From NCBI GenBank assembly GCA_017536545.1, contig JAFXHF010000023.1:1-64000 (forward strand): DNA of 64,000 bases, given 5' to 3'. Shown here piece by piece: positions 16,501 to 26,145 of the stretch (within the stretch, counting starts at the first letter, position 1; every line of letters starts with the position of its first letter). Under the pieces are notes generated by a model that searched no databases, was not told the DNA's origin, and was given only the letters and a program-made list of their open reading frames with translations. The translations under genes and the position numbers were made by a program. Source of the stretch: a bacterium. GTDB lineage: Bacteria; Cyanobacteriota; Vampirovibrionia; Gastranaerophilales; Gastranaerophilaceae.

Positions 16501-19500
16501 TTGCATACGACCAGAGTAATTAGTCATTTCGATAATATCAAAATCTTTTATATTGGTTACATCTCTTTGAGCAACGCCACCCATAGCATTCATTCGTTCA
16601 GACAGTACAGATTGATAAATCATGTCTAAACCAGGTGCTGCATTCTCACCCATTTGTAATTCTGAATAACCTCTAAGAGGTTGTCCATTTTCAAATCTAA
16701 TTGGTAATTTTCTATTTTTCAAATGAACTAAAATATCATTACCATCTTGCTCAAGCATAGAATATAATTGAACTCTACCGCCAGAAGAATCCATCATTGC
16801 ATTCATTTGACTAACTAGCCAACAAGTATGATGAGCTGATTGTTCAGCTGTCGCACAACCAACAGGTGGGAACAATTCTTCAAATTTTTCTTTAGATAAT
16901 TTTAACTGTACAGGAGCTCCATTATCATTTACATATAAGGTATCACCAATAGCACAAACTTCACCATCTTTAACATATCTTGAAATAGAAGACGGATCTA
17001 CATTTGAATCTAATTGAGTTACAAGAGTTTTACCTGCAGCCTCCATATCAATTGCTTTTCTAAGTTTTGATGACACAGACGGAACAGATGATGCAATACC
17101 ACTAGTTTCGGTAGTAAATCCACTTTGGAATTTTGCTCTAGATGAAATAGACTCAGGAACATCTGTTGGTACACCCTCTGGAACAGAATGTCTTGAACCA
17201 CCAAACATTTTTTTAACACGTCCAAATACTGAACCATGCATACCGGCTTCCATACCAGTAATAGGGTTGTAATTAACTTTAAGACCAGTTTCTTTACTTA
17301 CCCAGTTTCCAGCAGCATCAAGTGTAACCATATTTGTAGTGTGACCATCAACAACATCGTAGATTAAAGGTCTAGAATCCCAAGAGAAGGTATTTTTTCC
17401 TCCAATTAACGCACCTTTTTCATCAAATACATTGACTCTATCATCATAAACCATACCAGGTTTTGTTGAATCTTCAGTAATACGTCTTAGAACAAGTCCA
17501 TCATCATCCACAAACTTAGCAACTGTGCCATTGCTTTCGTACTGGAGAGTTAAACCATTTTCTTTAGCCCAAGATTCAAAATAAGCTTTATCAAAAGTTG
17601 TAGGCATTTCGCTTGATAATAATCTTGCTCTTAAATTTTGGAACTCTGGAGAAAGTTTTTCCACAATACTAGTTGTTGTAACTGGCTTTTTCTTTTTAAA
17701 GATATCTAAAATACCTTCGTGCTGATCCCCTGTAGATACACCTTTAGAACTTGCAGATACATCTACGCCCATATATTTTTCAGCTTTTCTCTTATGAATA
17801 TGAGCACCAATAGCAGTAGCAGCTTCAACCTCGTTCGGATCAGGTTCAAATGTTTTAAATGACATATTTTCTGGGATAGTACCATCAGCAATCAACTTAT
17901 CAACATAAGCTCGATACTCAGTAATATTCATACCTTTGGTTTTTTCAACAATATCTACCAACTCAGGTTTTTGTTCAAGAATACCAGCTAAGCTCTTACC
18001 ATAAGCTTTCTTCTCACGCATATCGACAGCAGTTGAAAATAGTTTTGAAATCTCTGAGTCAAATGACTTGTTATCACCAAGCCTAAAACCAGATAACAAT
18101 GACAATATCATCTTAGAATCAACATCAACTGTAGTATCACCATAAACAACTTTGTGAGGGTTTGCGAAATATTGAACATAATGAATTTCATTTATCGCAT
18201 CAGTATCACCTGCTTTTACTCGTCTTGAAAGGGCTTGAACTCTATCAATGTTATCAGCGTTAATTGCGTCAATAACAAATCCAGTATTCCAATGGAAAGT
18301 ATCTAGCAAATTTTCTTTTATTTCTTTTAGAGCTTCGTGATTATCAATTTTGAATGTTGCAGTTTGAGGATTTGCATAAATCGCACTCATTAAAGACATA
18401 TCGCCTGATTTTAATATTTCAAGTCGGTTTGCGATTAACTTAGGATTATTCTCTGCACCTTGTGTAACCGCAATTGAAATATTATTTATAAGTTCATCAC
18501 GAATTTCACCATCATAACTACCAACAAATTCTAAGCCTTCAATTTGGCTTCTAATAGCCGTCATATCCACAGAAGAAGATGCTCCAGCACGTTGAACAGT
18601 CCTTAAATCAACACAAGTCATATTATCCAAGTGCTTAGTTAATTCATACATTGGAACTTCTGTAATCGTATGAGTTGACCAAGGGTTAGAAATATAAACC
18701 ATACCAGTTTCAGGATTGTAACCTTTAATTGCATATGCGTGAGAGGAATATAAATCATAATTTGCATCCAACTCTGATTCTATTAGGAAACCTGGTTTTG
18801 ATTTTGTACCAAATTCAAGAACAAAATTAGGATCATTTGCGTGGTCTTGGATTAACTGCGTAATCTTAGCTTTGTTTCTTGTAACTTCAATATCAGTAGC
18901 ACCTAGTAAATCTTCAAGTGCTTCTTTTTCTGTACCTGCATGCAAACGTTTTAGCAATGTGTCAGTACTTGTTAATTTACTAACATCAGTTATACTAGAA
19001 GTTGCATCATAGGCTCTTGCACCTTCTTTTAATCTATGGACAGCATAAGCTTGCTCAATCATTTGAGCACCTTTAGGAATACCCGCAAGTGCAGAGTAAT
19101 CAGAAAAACCTTCCGCAGTGCAAATTGAAGGATCTCTACCGTTATAAGCTAACTCACCTTTGTTAAATAATACTGCATCAGATGACCCTGGGAATCTAAC
19201 TAATATATCATCCCCTTGTTGTTCAAATAATTGATATACTGAAACTCTACCAGAAGGTTTGTCCAATAAGTTTTCTAATGTTGATACAAACCAACAATCA
19301 CCAATATCACCCTGACAAAATGCAACATTACCCAATGGTGGGAATAAATCTTCAAATGCTTCTTTTGAAATCTTCAATCGAACCGGACTACCATTGTCAT
19401 TCACATACAAAGCACCATCAATTTCGCAAACATTACCATTTGGAACATGTTTAGAAATTGCTTCGATTTCTGATTTTGGAATAGATGGAACTAATGGTTC

Positions 19501-22500
19501 ACCATTAGCCATTCTGCGAATCTCTGCTAATGTTCTATTAGAGAAAAACATATTAGGGCTATTTTCAAGCCTTCTTAAAATCCCAGCATCAATTTTACCA
19601 TCTCTAATTAAATCCAACAATCCACTATCTTCAATTTTTGCAAAACGTTTTGGATTATTAATTTTCATCTCAACTAAAGCTTGGGTTTGATTTACATCAA
19701 GCCCATATGTTGCTTTTAAACGTTTAATTTCATCCATTCGAATTTGAGCCGGTGTTTTTGGAGTCTCTGGAGCAACTTCTGGTGTTGAAGGTTTTACTTC
19801 AGGCGTATCAGGAGTAACCGCAGGTTTTGTATCTTTGATAAATTGGAAAGCATCAATTTTTCCACTATCTATCATTGATTGTAAACGAGCAACATCAGCA
19901 TCCGTTTTTATAGAAGATGTAATATTTGTTATTTCTACAGGCTGAATATTCAAATCTTTTGCTTGAAGCATCATATTGAATGCTTGTATTTGTTGAGGAG
20001 TACTCAAATCAGCTTGAAGCAAAGCTGAGATATCTCCGAAATTATCTCGTTCAAATTTAATACCACTAGCTTTTATATAATTCATTGCTGGCAAATCAAC
20101 AACTGAAACAGGCATACCTTCATGTATAATATAGTTGATAACCTGACCTGATTCCCCTTTTTTAATTAAATCTATAATACCTTGAGGATCTGCAATTGAT
20201 GACATTTCATGGATATTAAATGATAAACCAAACATAACATCATCAATTCTATCTAGCGATGCACCAGAATTAACTAAATCATTTATTATGATTTTTTGGA
20301 AATTACCTAATGCTGATTCATAAGAAATATTATTAAACGGACGCATTACATATGCAGAATCACGCTCTAAAAGATTAAACAAATCAGTACCTGTAACAGA
20401 GAATGTAACATTGTCTGGATATCTTTCAACTAATTTATTAAATGAAGTTGCAACTGAAACATCTGAACAATTCATCAGAATATTTTCAATAGAATCGAAA
20501 CTCATTTCATGATCAGCTTTTGAGGCTGCATCTAGTAATGTCATAAATAGTTGTTTGTGAGTATCTGTAGTAATTGTATCTGTAAGAGATAATAATTTAT
20601 CCAAGTTCAAGCCTTCAGATGCTTTCAATTTGCCACTTGCTAAAACTTCATTTAATTTATTAAACATTTCAGCTGGATTAGTTACATTACCTGAGAATTT
20701 TGCACGGTCAATAACAGTACCAATCTGTGCCAAATTAATATCTACACCTTCACTTTTAGCCAATTTCATCAATGAAGATAACATTTGTACATCTTCAGGA
20801 GACTTTAATTGTTGAATTACTTGTTGCTTAATTTCAAAATCGATTCCTGAAGTTACAGGAAAATCCAATAATTCTGTTAAAACATCATCAGGAATTGGCA
20901 CTTGGCTCTTTTCTAGTAACTCATTTATTTGTGCTTTAGTATATTTAGATGTTCCATCTAGACCATTAGCTATTAGATTTACTTCATCGGCCCCATCTAT
21001 TGCATCATCTGCTGGTTTTACAACAACTGCATCATCAGCACCACCATCTGTTGGTTTTACTACGACTGCATCATCAACACCACCATCGGCTGGTTTTATT
21101 ACAACTGCATCATCGACATCTCCATCTGTTGGTTTTACTACGACTGCATCATCAGCACCACCATCGGCTGGTTTTATTACAACTGCATCATCGACATCTC
21201 CATCTGTTGGTTTTACTACGACTGCATCATCGACATCTCCATCTGTTGGTTTTACTACGACTGCATCATCAACACCACCATCGGCTGGTTTTATTACAAC
21301 TGCATCATCGACATCTCCATCTGTTGGTTTTACTACGACTGCATCATCAACTTCAACTTCTGCAGGCTTAACTTCTGGAGTAACTGAAGTAACAACAGGT
21401 TTTGTAATTGAGATATCTTCAGGACCAACTTGTGCGATTCTTTTTGTAATTGCAACATCCAAGGCATCAAAATCTACAGTTACACCTTTTTTAGTACTTC
21501 TTGCAGATTTCAATTGGTCTTGCAATTTTGCCAATGCAGCCGGATCTGTTTCGTGTTTGATATAATCATTAATTACCCTAACGTCCGCACTTTCAAGAGA
21601 ACGACCAGATGATATAATATTATCAACATCAGCTCTTAATTTATGTTGCTTTTTCACAACTTTTACATCACCAAACGCACTAAATGTATGACCAGCAGCG
21701 TTACCTGCAACAGACATTATCATACCACTTACGAAAGAGTCCATATTAAGTTCACCTTCCATACAGTATGATTGAACAATTGACTGTACAGTATCACTTG
21801 AAATTTCACCAAATGTAGCCTCTGCTCTAGATAACCAAACTGCAGCTTTATCAACTGCTTCTTTACTCATCTTAGGTGCCATTTTTTGAAGTAATGCTTT
21901 ATTTTTATTCATTAAAGAATTTGCCATTTTGGCTAAATTAGAACCCTTTTCAAAACCTTGAGTAACTAACTTATCAGCACCAATACCCACTTTGTAACCA
22001 ACTGCAGCTAAAGCACCATCCCAAAGAGCTTGCTCAGCATCAGATGTCCATTCTGTATTAGTATAACCATCAGCATCTGTTGATTTTTCTAACGCATTCA
22101 GCCCCATAGATGCTGCAGTTGCAAAGGCAAATACAGCTAAACTACCACCACCAGTAAATGGAGCTGCAATAACCGCACCAATAGCTGCTCCAATATTTAC
22201 AACCATCTTACCAGTGTTAATTGTTGAGATATAGTTTTCAATCATTTCGTCGGTAGCTTCTTGACCAAAAGCATCTCTGTACTCTTGCTTAAATGCTTCC
22301 ATTTTGTCTTCATAGCCATCTTCTAACAATTCGACCACATCATCATATGACTCATTTGCAGGGATATTTATTCCAAATAAAGCTTGAGAAACATCAGATA
22401 AACCTTGTTTTAATTGATTTGCAATCTCTTTTAATTTCGCCGCAGAAACAGGTTTACCTGCCTTATCAACAATTATGCCATCTTTTATTTCATAACCGTA

Positions 22501-25500
22501 AGAAGATAGATTCATCTCCTTGCCAGACATCTCAGAAAGCTTTTGCAATGTATCATTAATTGCTATTGATAATTCTTTATTACTATTTGTTTTTAAACCC
22601 CTATCTAATTCTGACCAGCAAACTGCAATATTGTCTTTTGCAAAATCCATTGCAACAATTGTTTGAGCTTTATTTGCTACTTTTTCAACTTTTGCAACAT
22701 CAAAATTTACATCATTCTTATTATAAACAGCAGATACAGTTTCAAATGAGGACCCATTCGCAGAAACTATAGCTGATTGGCGTTCGGTAAAGACTTCTTC
22801 AAACGTTACAGGAACGGTTTTACCATCTACAATTTTCGTTAATTTTCCATGAGAAGCTAAAGTTAATAATCGAACAGTTTCCTCTTCGTGTTCGATACGA
22901 GCTTCTATTTCATCTCTGGTTGTACCAAGGTTATACACTGAACAAAATTCATTAACAGCCCCAGATACAACACCTTGACTATCAAGTGCAGCTTGGTAAT
23001 CAGCCTTCATTTGAGCTAAACCATCTTCTAAAGTTTTAACAGTCATTTCATATGCTGCAACTTGTTCTTTAGTTAGAGTTATCGGATTGTCAGATTCAAG
23101 ATACAAATTGTTGGACATATCTGTATTTGCACGATATTCATCAGAAATATGCTCAGCTATTGAACCCAACCCAAGGAAACCTCCTATAGGAGCAAAATTA
23201 TCCCAAACTGCGGCCTTTAACTTACATTCAGCTTTTTCTTCATTAAATGCCTTTAAAATACTTTCTAATGATGTCCCTTTTTGTTTAAGTGCATCATTTA
23301 CAGCATTTGCAATTGTTGCGTTACGAATAGACATCAACCCTAAAGCTTTAGTGTCGTAATCAGAATTTTGAAGTAATCTTGTTGCAACCTTAGCAGCTTT
23401 ATCATCTGATAACAAATTATTAGAGGCAAAAATTGCCATAGCTTTATCTCTAGGCACCTGCGAAGAGAATTTTTTATTAATAAATCCTTCAACGCCATTG
23501 AAATTTTTAGTTTTCAACAATGCATCTAATTTAGCATAAGTAGCATCATCTTTAATTGTTCCCGCTGCGGCTTGAATATCATCAAGACCACCGTCTAACA
23601 TTTGTAATGCAGCAGTTTCAGCTCTAAGTTTCTGAGCTTCTTCTTCAGTATAAGCTCCTTGCTCAATCAACATTTCATTGAACTTACGAATTTCATTATG
23701 ATCAGTTGAAACACCTAAGAATGTATCACACTCATCATATAAAATTGCTTGTAAATGATCTTGCCCCTCGATTTTTGGCTTAATACCTTTTTTATTACAA
23801 TAAACCTTGAGATTAGCTTCTAGTGCAACTCTATCTTCAGGAGAATCAATTGCCATGATTGCCTGTTTCAAGTATTCAATATCTGTACCACCACCTGATA
23901 CAGCCTCTTCAACTAAATCATGGATAGCTTCGGCTTTTTGCTCACCTTGAATAGCATTATTTTGGGCCATAATACCATCTAGGTACTTAATTTCACTACC
24001 CCAAAGATCACCCTTTAAGTAGTCTTTTAAGTCCTTAAAACCTGCACCAAAACTTTTGTGACCTTTTATTATTCGATTAACTTCATCATAAACTTTTGCT
24101 GCTTCAGCATTATCCACAGCCCTGTTACCAGTTGGTTTTGGTGCTTTGATTAATCTTATACCTTCTTTAGCTTCATCTACATCAGTACCAGCACCATCAC
24201 ATCCGTCAATGACTAAACGTGCAGCAAGACGAGCTTGAGCTTTTACTGCATTATCTCCAGTTAGGGTTCCATTAGAAATCCATTTTTTAACCATTGATTC
24301 CATCTCATCAAAAGATTTATCATAGGCTTTTGAATCTCCAAGCTCTTTATACATGAATTTTTCAACAGCTGAATAATAATTATCAGATTTATATCCTTTA
24401 GCTTGTAACAATCTTTCAACTTCAGCCATCTCAGTTGGATTATCAATTTTCTTTAAAGCTTTATAAATTGCATCATCATCATTCCAACCATCAATTGCAG
24501 ACATCAATTCGTTATAAATTGATTTCGCACTTTCTTTTTGAGTAACCAAATCTTGTGCAGCTTTTTCTGCACTAGCTTTTTCTTCAGCGGCCGCAGCTTC
24601 TTCCGCAGCTTTTCTTGCTTTTTCAGCCTCAATTTCTGCAACCGTATCTTTGTATGCTGATACAGCTTCATCTTTTGTCTGACGATCTTGTAAAACCTTT
24701 GCATCTGGCTCTATCTCTCCAGGAATTTTAATTTCTGATGCAACTATAAAGTAACGACCTTTGCCCTTACCTTTTACTTGATCCTTGTTTAATTCTAATA
24801 ATTCATTCACATCACAGCCAAATCTTTTAGCAATAAGTGCTGGGCTTTCACCATTTTCAACAATGATACCAACAGTATTACCTTGACCATCATATTGAAT
24901 GGTATATTCTTGACCATCAACGACTTTTGTTTTTGATAATCTTTTATTTTCACTGTTATAAACCGTAGTTTCAGTACCAGCTTCAGTTGTAACAGTTTCA
25001 GTTAATGTACCGTCTTGATTATGAGTTTTTACAGTAGTCTTACCTTCTTCTGTGATGGTTTCAGAAACAACGTTATTATCAACTATAGTCTGAACTGTAG
25101 ATTTTCCAAACTCTGTAATATTGGCTGTTACAACCCCGTTTTCATCATATGAATATTCAGTTCTACGTTCTTTTGTTGGTACACCTTCGTTTTCAATTTT
25201 TGAATTTAATACCTCAGAACCATCTTCAGCATAAGAATAGTTACTTGTTACAGAACCATGTTTAACCTGTTTTGCTACAGGTTTTCCCTCATCGTAAGTA
25301 ACTGTAGAAACACTACCACTTTTTGTTGTAGTGACAGACGTTGCAGGAGTTTCTCTATCTTCCAAGTATTCAGTATCAGTTACATCACCTTGAGCATTAG
25401 TAACAGAAGTTTTTGTTAATTTTTTATCAGGAGTATAATGGGAAACTGTGACATTTCCATCTTCATCGGGTTGAGTTGTAACAACAGAGGATTTGTCATG

Positions 25501-25899
25501 GTTAACAATCTCAGTCATACCATTCTTATAAACAACTTCAACAAGTTTCTTCCCATTTTCTTCCTTAATACGAACTTCTTGAACATCTTCTGTATTCAAA
25601 GAATAATCCAATAAGAATTTCAAAAGTTCTTTTTGATCAACTTCGTTCAGATTCAATGATTTAAGGAACTTTTTAGCCTCACTTTTAGAGATGACACCAT
25701 CCTGAGATGAATCTAATTTCTCCTTAAAACTTTTCACCTCATTATCATCCAATACCCCGTTTTTATCAGCATCGACAGCCTCAAAGATGGACTTTTGTTC
25801 CTCAGTTTTCAAAGCATCTTTTTTCAACCCGCCTTTAATCGAGTTCAAATCAACACCGGAATTTTTACCAAACTTTCCTACGTTATTGATATCTGCCAT
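13549..25899 (-). CDS. Giant multidomain protein with EF hands, LysM and two calpain-like protease domains
   Basis: 4,116 residues from the ATG at 25899. The frame extends 20 codons further, but the predicted promoter lies in that part. Visible order: two canonical EF-hand loops (43-54, 63-74); YD/RHS-like beta repeats (about 120-340); a LysM-like domain (344-392); an Ala/Glu/Lys coiled coil (405-460); helical segments with annexin-like GTD phrases; a Gly/Ala-rich hydrophobic stretch (1232-1270); a 13-residue acidic repeat (about 1518-1634). A calpain-like domain follows (about 2150-2440) with QGDIGDCWF (Cys2202), SHAYAIKGY (His2387) and SNPWS (Asn2405). A second copy (about 2985-3250) has HHTCWLV (Cys3026), RHVVDY (His3188) and HDPYNG (Asp3203, replacing Asn). 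The C-terminal 850 residues are helical with another coiled coil. No signal peptide. Probably a calcium-responsive, processed or secreted protein, which is inference. Confidence 0.85.
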   Translation of the reverse strand: MADINNVGKFGKNSGVDLNSIKGGLKKDALKTEEQKSIFEAVDADKNGVLDDNEVKSFKEKLDSSQDGVISKSEAKKFLKSLNLNEVDQKELLKFLLDYSLNTEDVQEVRIKEENGKKLVEVVYKNGMTEIVNHDKSSVVTTQPDEDGNVTVSHYTPDKKLTKTSVTNAQGDVTDTEYLEDRETPATSVTTTKSGSVSTVTYDEGKPVAKQVKHGSVTSNYSYAEDGSEVLNSKIENEGVPTKERRTEYSYDENGVVTANITEFGKSTVQTIVDNNVVSETITEEGKTTVKTHNQDGTLTETVTTEAGTETTVYNSENKRLSKTKVVDGQEYTIQYDGQGNTVGIIVENGESPALIAKRFGCDVNELLELNKDQVKGKGKGRYFIVASEIKIPGEIEPDAKVLQDRQTKDEAVSAYKDTVAEIEAEKARKAAEEAAAAEEKASAEKAAQDLVTQKESAKSIYNELMSAIDGWNDDDAIYKALKKIDNPTEMAEVERLLQAKGYKSDNYYSAVEKFMYKELGDSKAYDKSFDEMESMVKKWISNGTLTGDNAVKAQARLAARLVIDGCDGAGTDVDEAKEGIRLIKAPKPTGNRAVDNAEAAKVYDEVNRIIKGHKSFGAGFKDLKDYLKGDLWGSEIKYLDGIMAQNNAIQGEQKAEAIHDLVEEAVSGGGTDIEYLKQAIMAIDSPEDRVALEANLKVYCNKKGIKPKIEGQDHLQAILYDECDTFLGVSTDHNEIRKFNEMLIEQGAYTEEEAQKLRAETAALQMLDGGLDDIQAAAGTIKDDATYAKLDALLKTKNFNGVEGFINKKFSSQVPRDKAMAIFASNNLLSDDKAAKVATRLLQNSDYDTKALGLMSIRNATIANAVNDALKQKGTSLESILKAFNEEKAECKLKAAVWDNFAPIGGFLGLGSIAEHISDEYRANTDMSNNLYLESDNPITLTKEQVAAYEMTVKTLEDGLAQMKADYQAALDSQGVVSGAVNEFCSVYNLGTTRDEIEARIEHEEETVRLLTLASHGKLTKIVDGKTVPVTFEEVFTERQSAIVSANGSSFETVSAVYNKNDVNFDVAKVEKVANKAQTIVAMDFAKDNIAVCWSELDRGLKTNSNKELSIAINDTLQKLSEMSGKEMNLSSYGYEIKDGIIVDKAGKPVSAAKLKEIANQLKQGLSDVSQALFGINIPANESYDDVVELLEDGYEDKMEAFKQEYRDAFGQEATDEMIENYISTINTGKMVVNIGAAIGAVIAAPFTGGGSLAVFAFATAASMGLNALEKSTDADGYTNTEWTSDAEQALWDGALAAVGYKVGIGADKLVTQGFEKGSNLAKMANSLMNKNKALLQKMAPKMSKEAVDKAAVWLSRAEATFGEISSDTVQSIVQSYCMEGELNMDSFVSGMIMSVAGNAAGHTFSAFGDVKVVKKQHKLRADVDNIISSGRSLESADVRVINDYIKHETDPAALAKLQDQLKSARSTKKGVTVDFDALDVAITKRIAQVGPEDISITKPVVTSVTPEVKPAEVEVDDAVVVKPTDGDVDDAVVIKPADGGVDDAVVVKPTDGDVDDAVVVKPTDGDVDDAVVIKPADGGADDAVVVKPTDGDVDDAVVIKPADGGVDDAVVVKPTDGGADDAVVVKPADDAIDGADEVNLIANGLDGTSKYTKAQINELLEKSQVPIPDDVLTELLDFPVTSGIDFEIKQQVIQQLKSPEDVQMLSSLMKLAKSEGVDINLAQIGTVIDRAKFSGNVTNPAEMFNKLNEVLASGKLKASEGLNLDKLLSLTDTITTDTHKQLFMTLLDAASKADHEMSFDSIENILMNCSDVSVATSFNKLVERYPDNVTFSVTGTDLFNLLERDSAYVMRPFNNISYESALGNFQKIIINDLVNSGASLDRIDDVMFGLSFNIHEMSSIADPQGIIDLIKKGESGQVINYIIHEGMPVSVVDLPAMNYIKASGIKFERDNFGDISALLQADLSTPQQIQAFNMMLQAKDLNIQPVEITNITSSIKTDADVARLQSMIDSGKIDAFQFIKDTKPAVTPDTPEVKPSTPEVAPETPKTPAQIRMDEIKRLKATYGLDVNQTQALVEMKINNPKRFAKIEDSGLLDLIRDGKIDAGILRRLENSPNMFFSNRTLAEIRRMANGEPLVPSIPKSEIEAISKHVPNGNVCEIDGALYVNDNGSPVRLKISKEAFEDLFPPLGNVAFCQGDIGDCWFVSTLENLLDKPSGRVSVYQLFEQQGDDILVRFPGSSDAVLFNKGELAYNGRDPSICTAEGFSDYSALAGIPKGAQMIEQAYAVHRLKEGARAYDATSSITDVSKLTSTDTLLKRLHAGTEKEALEDLLGATDIEVTRNKAKITQLIQDHANDPNFVLEFGTKSKPGFLIESELDANYDLYSSHAYAIKGYNPETGMVYISNPWSTHTITEVPMYELTKHLDNMTCVDLRTVQRAGASSSVDMTAIRSQIEGLEFVGSYDGEIRDELINNISIAVTQGAENNPKLIANRLEILKSGDMSLMSAIYANPQTATFKIDNHEALKEIKENLLDTFHWNTGFVIDAINADNIDRVQALSRRVKAGDTDAINEIHYVQYFANPHKVVYGDTTVDVDSKMILSLLSGFRLGDNKSFDSEISKLFSTAVDMREKKAYGKSLAGILEQKPELVDIVEKTKGMNITEYRAYVDKLIADGTIPENMSFKTFEPDPNEVEAATAIGAHIHKRKAEKYMGVDVSASSKGVSTGDQHEGILDIFKKKKPVTTTSIVEKLSPEFQNLRARLLSSEMPTTFDKAYFESWAKENGLTLQYESNGTVAKFVDDDGLVLRRITEDSTKPGMVYDDRVNVFDEKGALIGGKNTFSWDSRPLIYDVVDGHTTNMVTLDAAGNWVSKETGLKVNYNPITGMEAGMHGSVFGRVKKMFGGSRHSVPEGVPTDVPESISSRAKFQSGFTTETSGIASSVPSVSSKLRKAIDMEAAGKTLVTQLDSNVDPSSISRYVKDGEVCAIGDTLYVNDNGAPVQLKLSKEKFEELFPPVGCATAEQSAHHTCWLVSQMNAMMDSSGGRVQLYSMLEQDGNDILVHLKNRKLPIRFENGQPLRGYSELQMGENAAPGLDMIYQSVLSERMNAMGGVAQRDVTNIKDFDIIEMTNYSGRMQGTTLGHRALVNGKSQISQINHPNMLAGEEQIMAALEKFKPGEDMFTVTYGAHHRHVVDYNPETKMVTFHDPYNGGVDRSCPVSDLLNQYQLTAQYYPRNELTAGVADVSPTPVKPAVTTPSGVSVKPQTVKPTTFEQKSTVIMGSWRDVATTADGLPIKAKIQGDVVIISKNGKETEIPIAKGEEIPIHETSTDSFLIIKREGFRTTITTSKTPELDVATPARPTAVEASTVQPQSVTPPSKPQTKVLSSGVESEIGTINGRPLKAKYVSLSADRVATVEINGKAYNISAGSSLDVANGVTLKCDKFGRVTVTNNQGVSVQSSPRTATMQDVASNDYQASARQREVFTGEPKGHMSAAPTSVSGSVLSQSDMDAIANMRNLDEDMKSVVAVALNDFGVRMSKGQMPSREMMQQVTAELSAKYGVDQTELTRDIESVMSKLDDWKDFAKYNFRYTEKRNIEFGLDQEVMSFRIKKGLVPENQLNASNDILAELETRITNGEIPSSEMMSSVAQNIATKYGTTVDEVMPLINGTISSTKIKRFAKYFEKPLDKNLKAMQDGYAPIDREIGNLRESKGLPRETDAQLKAQEDARLQAEAELKARQEAEAQAKQERQAILDAYQDVYPEISEAGFRDDDAAVKLILLMEDYDATNITYQNFDQQALYGKIYGAGITNDADMDIAFKIVKERFHADVIADEVRIKDLKAKYHFKDIESIQDSDNVIAILKERMANGQSLTNSDLENILADNWHNQFDLDAIKQRVLDEPELQQYLNENLHLDILSNKKYLENSTPERLEQVGEVLNKLRARVRAGEELTLDMVNAELDALHETLSANGSFVSTDQYWALQDILRNDPELAPLSKDFVEDIIQGGYEPEFDYTNSANPNMDDAADSNWSSYREFDAAVDEAFKDVNFADSTPKEKLDQIKAVTKENLQNAKPEDIVNSQTLAELFAEIDNELRTQGVFLSQQEQVMLMDMLKNMVATLS
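20998..21348 (-). repeat. Nine-unit 39-bp in-frame tandem repeat
   Basis: Nine adjacent 39-base units encode 13-residue variants of DDAVVVKPTDGDV inside the giant gene. Units alternate between KPTDGDV and KPADGGV/A forms, and the last is degenerate. Highly acidic; likely an extended linker. Copy number may vary between strains. Confidence 0.92.
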
Positions 25900-25934
25900 G
25901 CTTAAATGAAAAGCCTTTCTTAATAAATACGCGT

Positions 25935-25963
25935 ATAATAATATAAACGTATTTAGCACCCAA
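25935..25963 (-). promoter_or_regulatory. Candidate promoter of the giant gene
   Basis: Minus-strand -35-like TTGGGT (25958-25963), 17-base spacer, -10 TATTAT (25935-25940). The start near 25928 leaves about 30 bases of leader and excludes the upstream Met codon at 25959. Confidence 0.45.
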
Positions 25964-26145
25964 AAACTTTATTTTTTGGTTGTATTTTTTACAATTCTTA
26001 AAGGATAAAAATACACGAAATTCATACATTTAAAGTAGAAATTCATTTAGAAATTTGTTTGTAAACTTTTATTGAATAAATAGCAAAAAAAATTTTGTTT
26101 GCGTTATTATACGAAAGCATCCAAAAATTAACTTAAGGAGAAATT

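Noticed and set aside
20998-21371. CRISPR-like repeats, and a His/Leu-rich open frame on the plus strand
   Set aside because: The 39-bp units are directly adjacent without spacers and encode in-frame protein repeats of the giant gene; the plus-strand frame is its mirror image.
25900-25959. Hydrophobic N-terminal extension (20 codons) of the giant protein as a signal peptide
   Set aside because: It contains the predicted -10 box of the gene and lacks a cleavage-like site; start at 25899 fits better.
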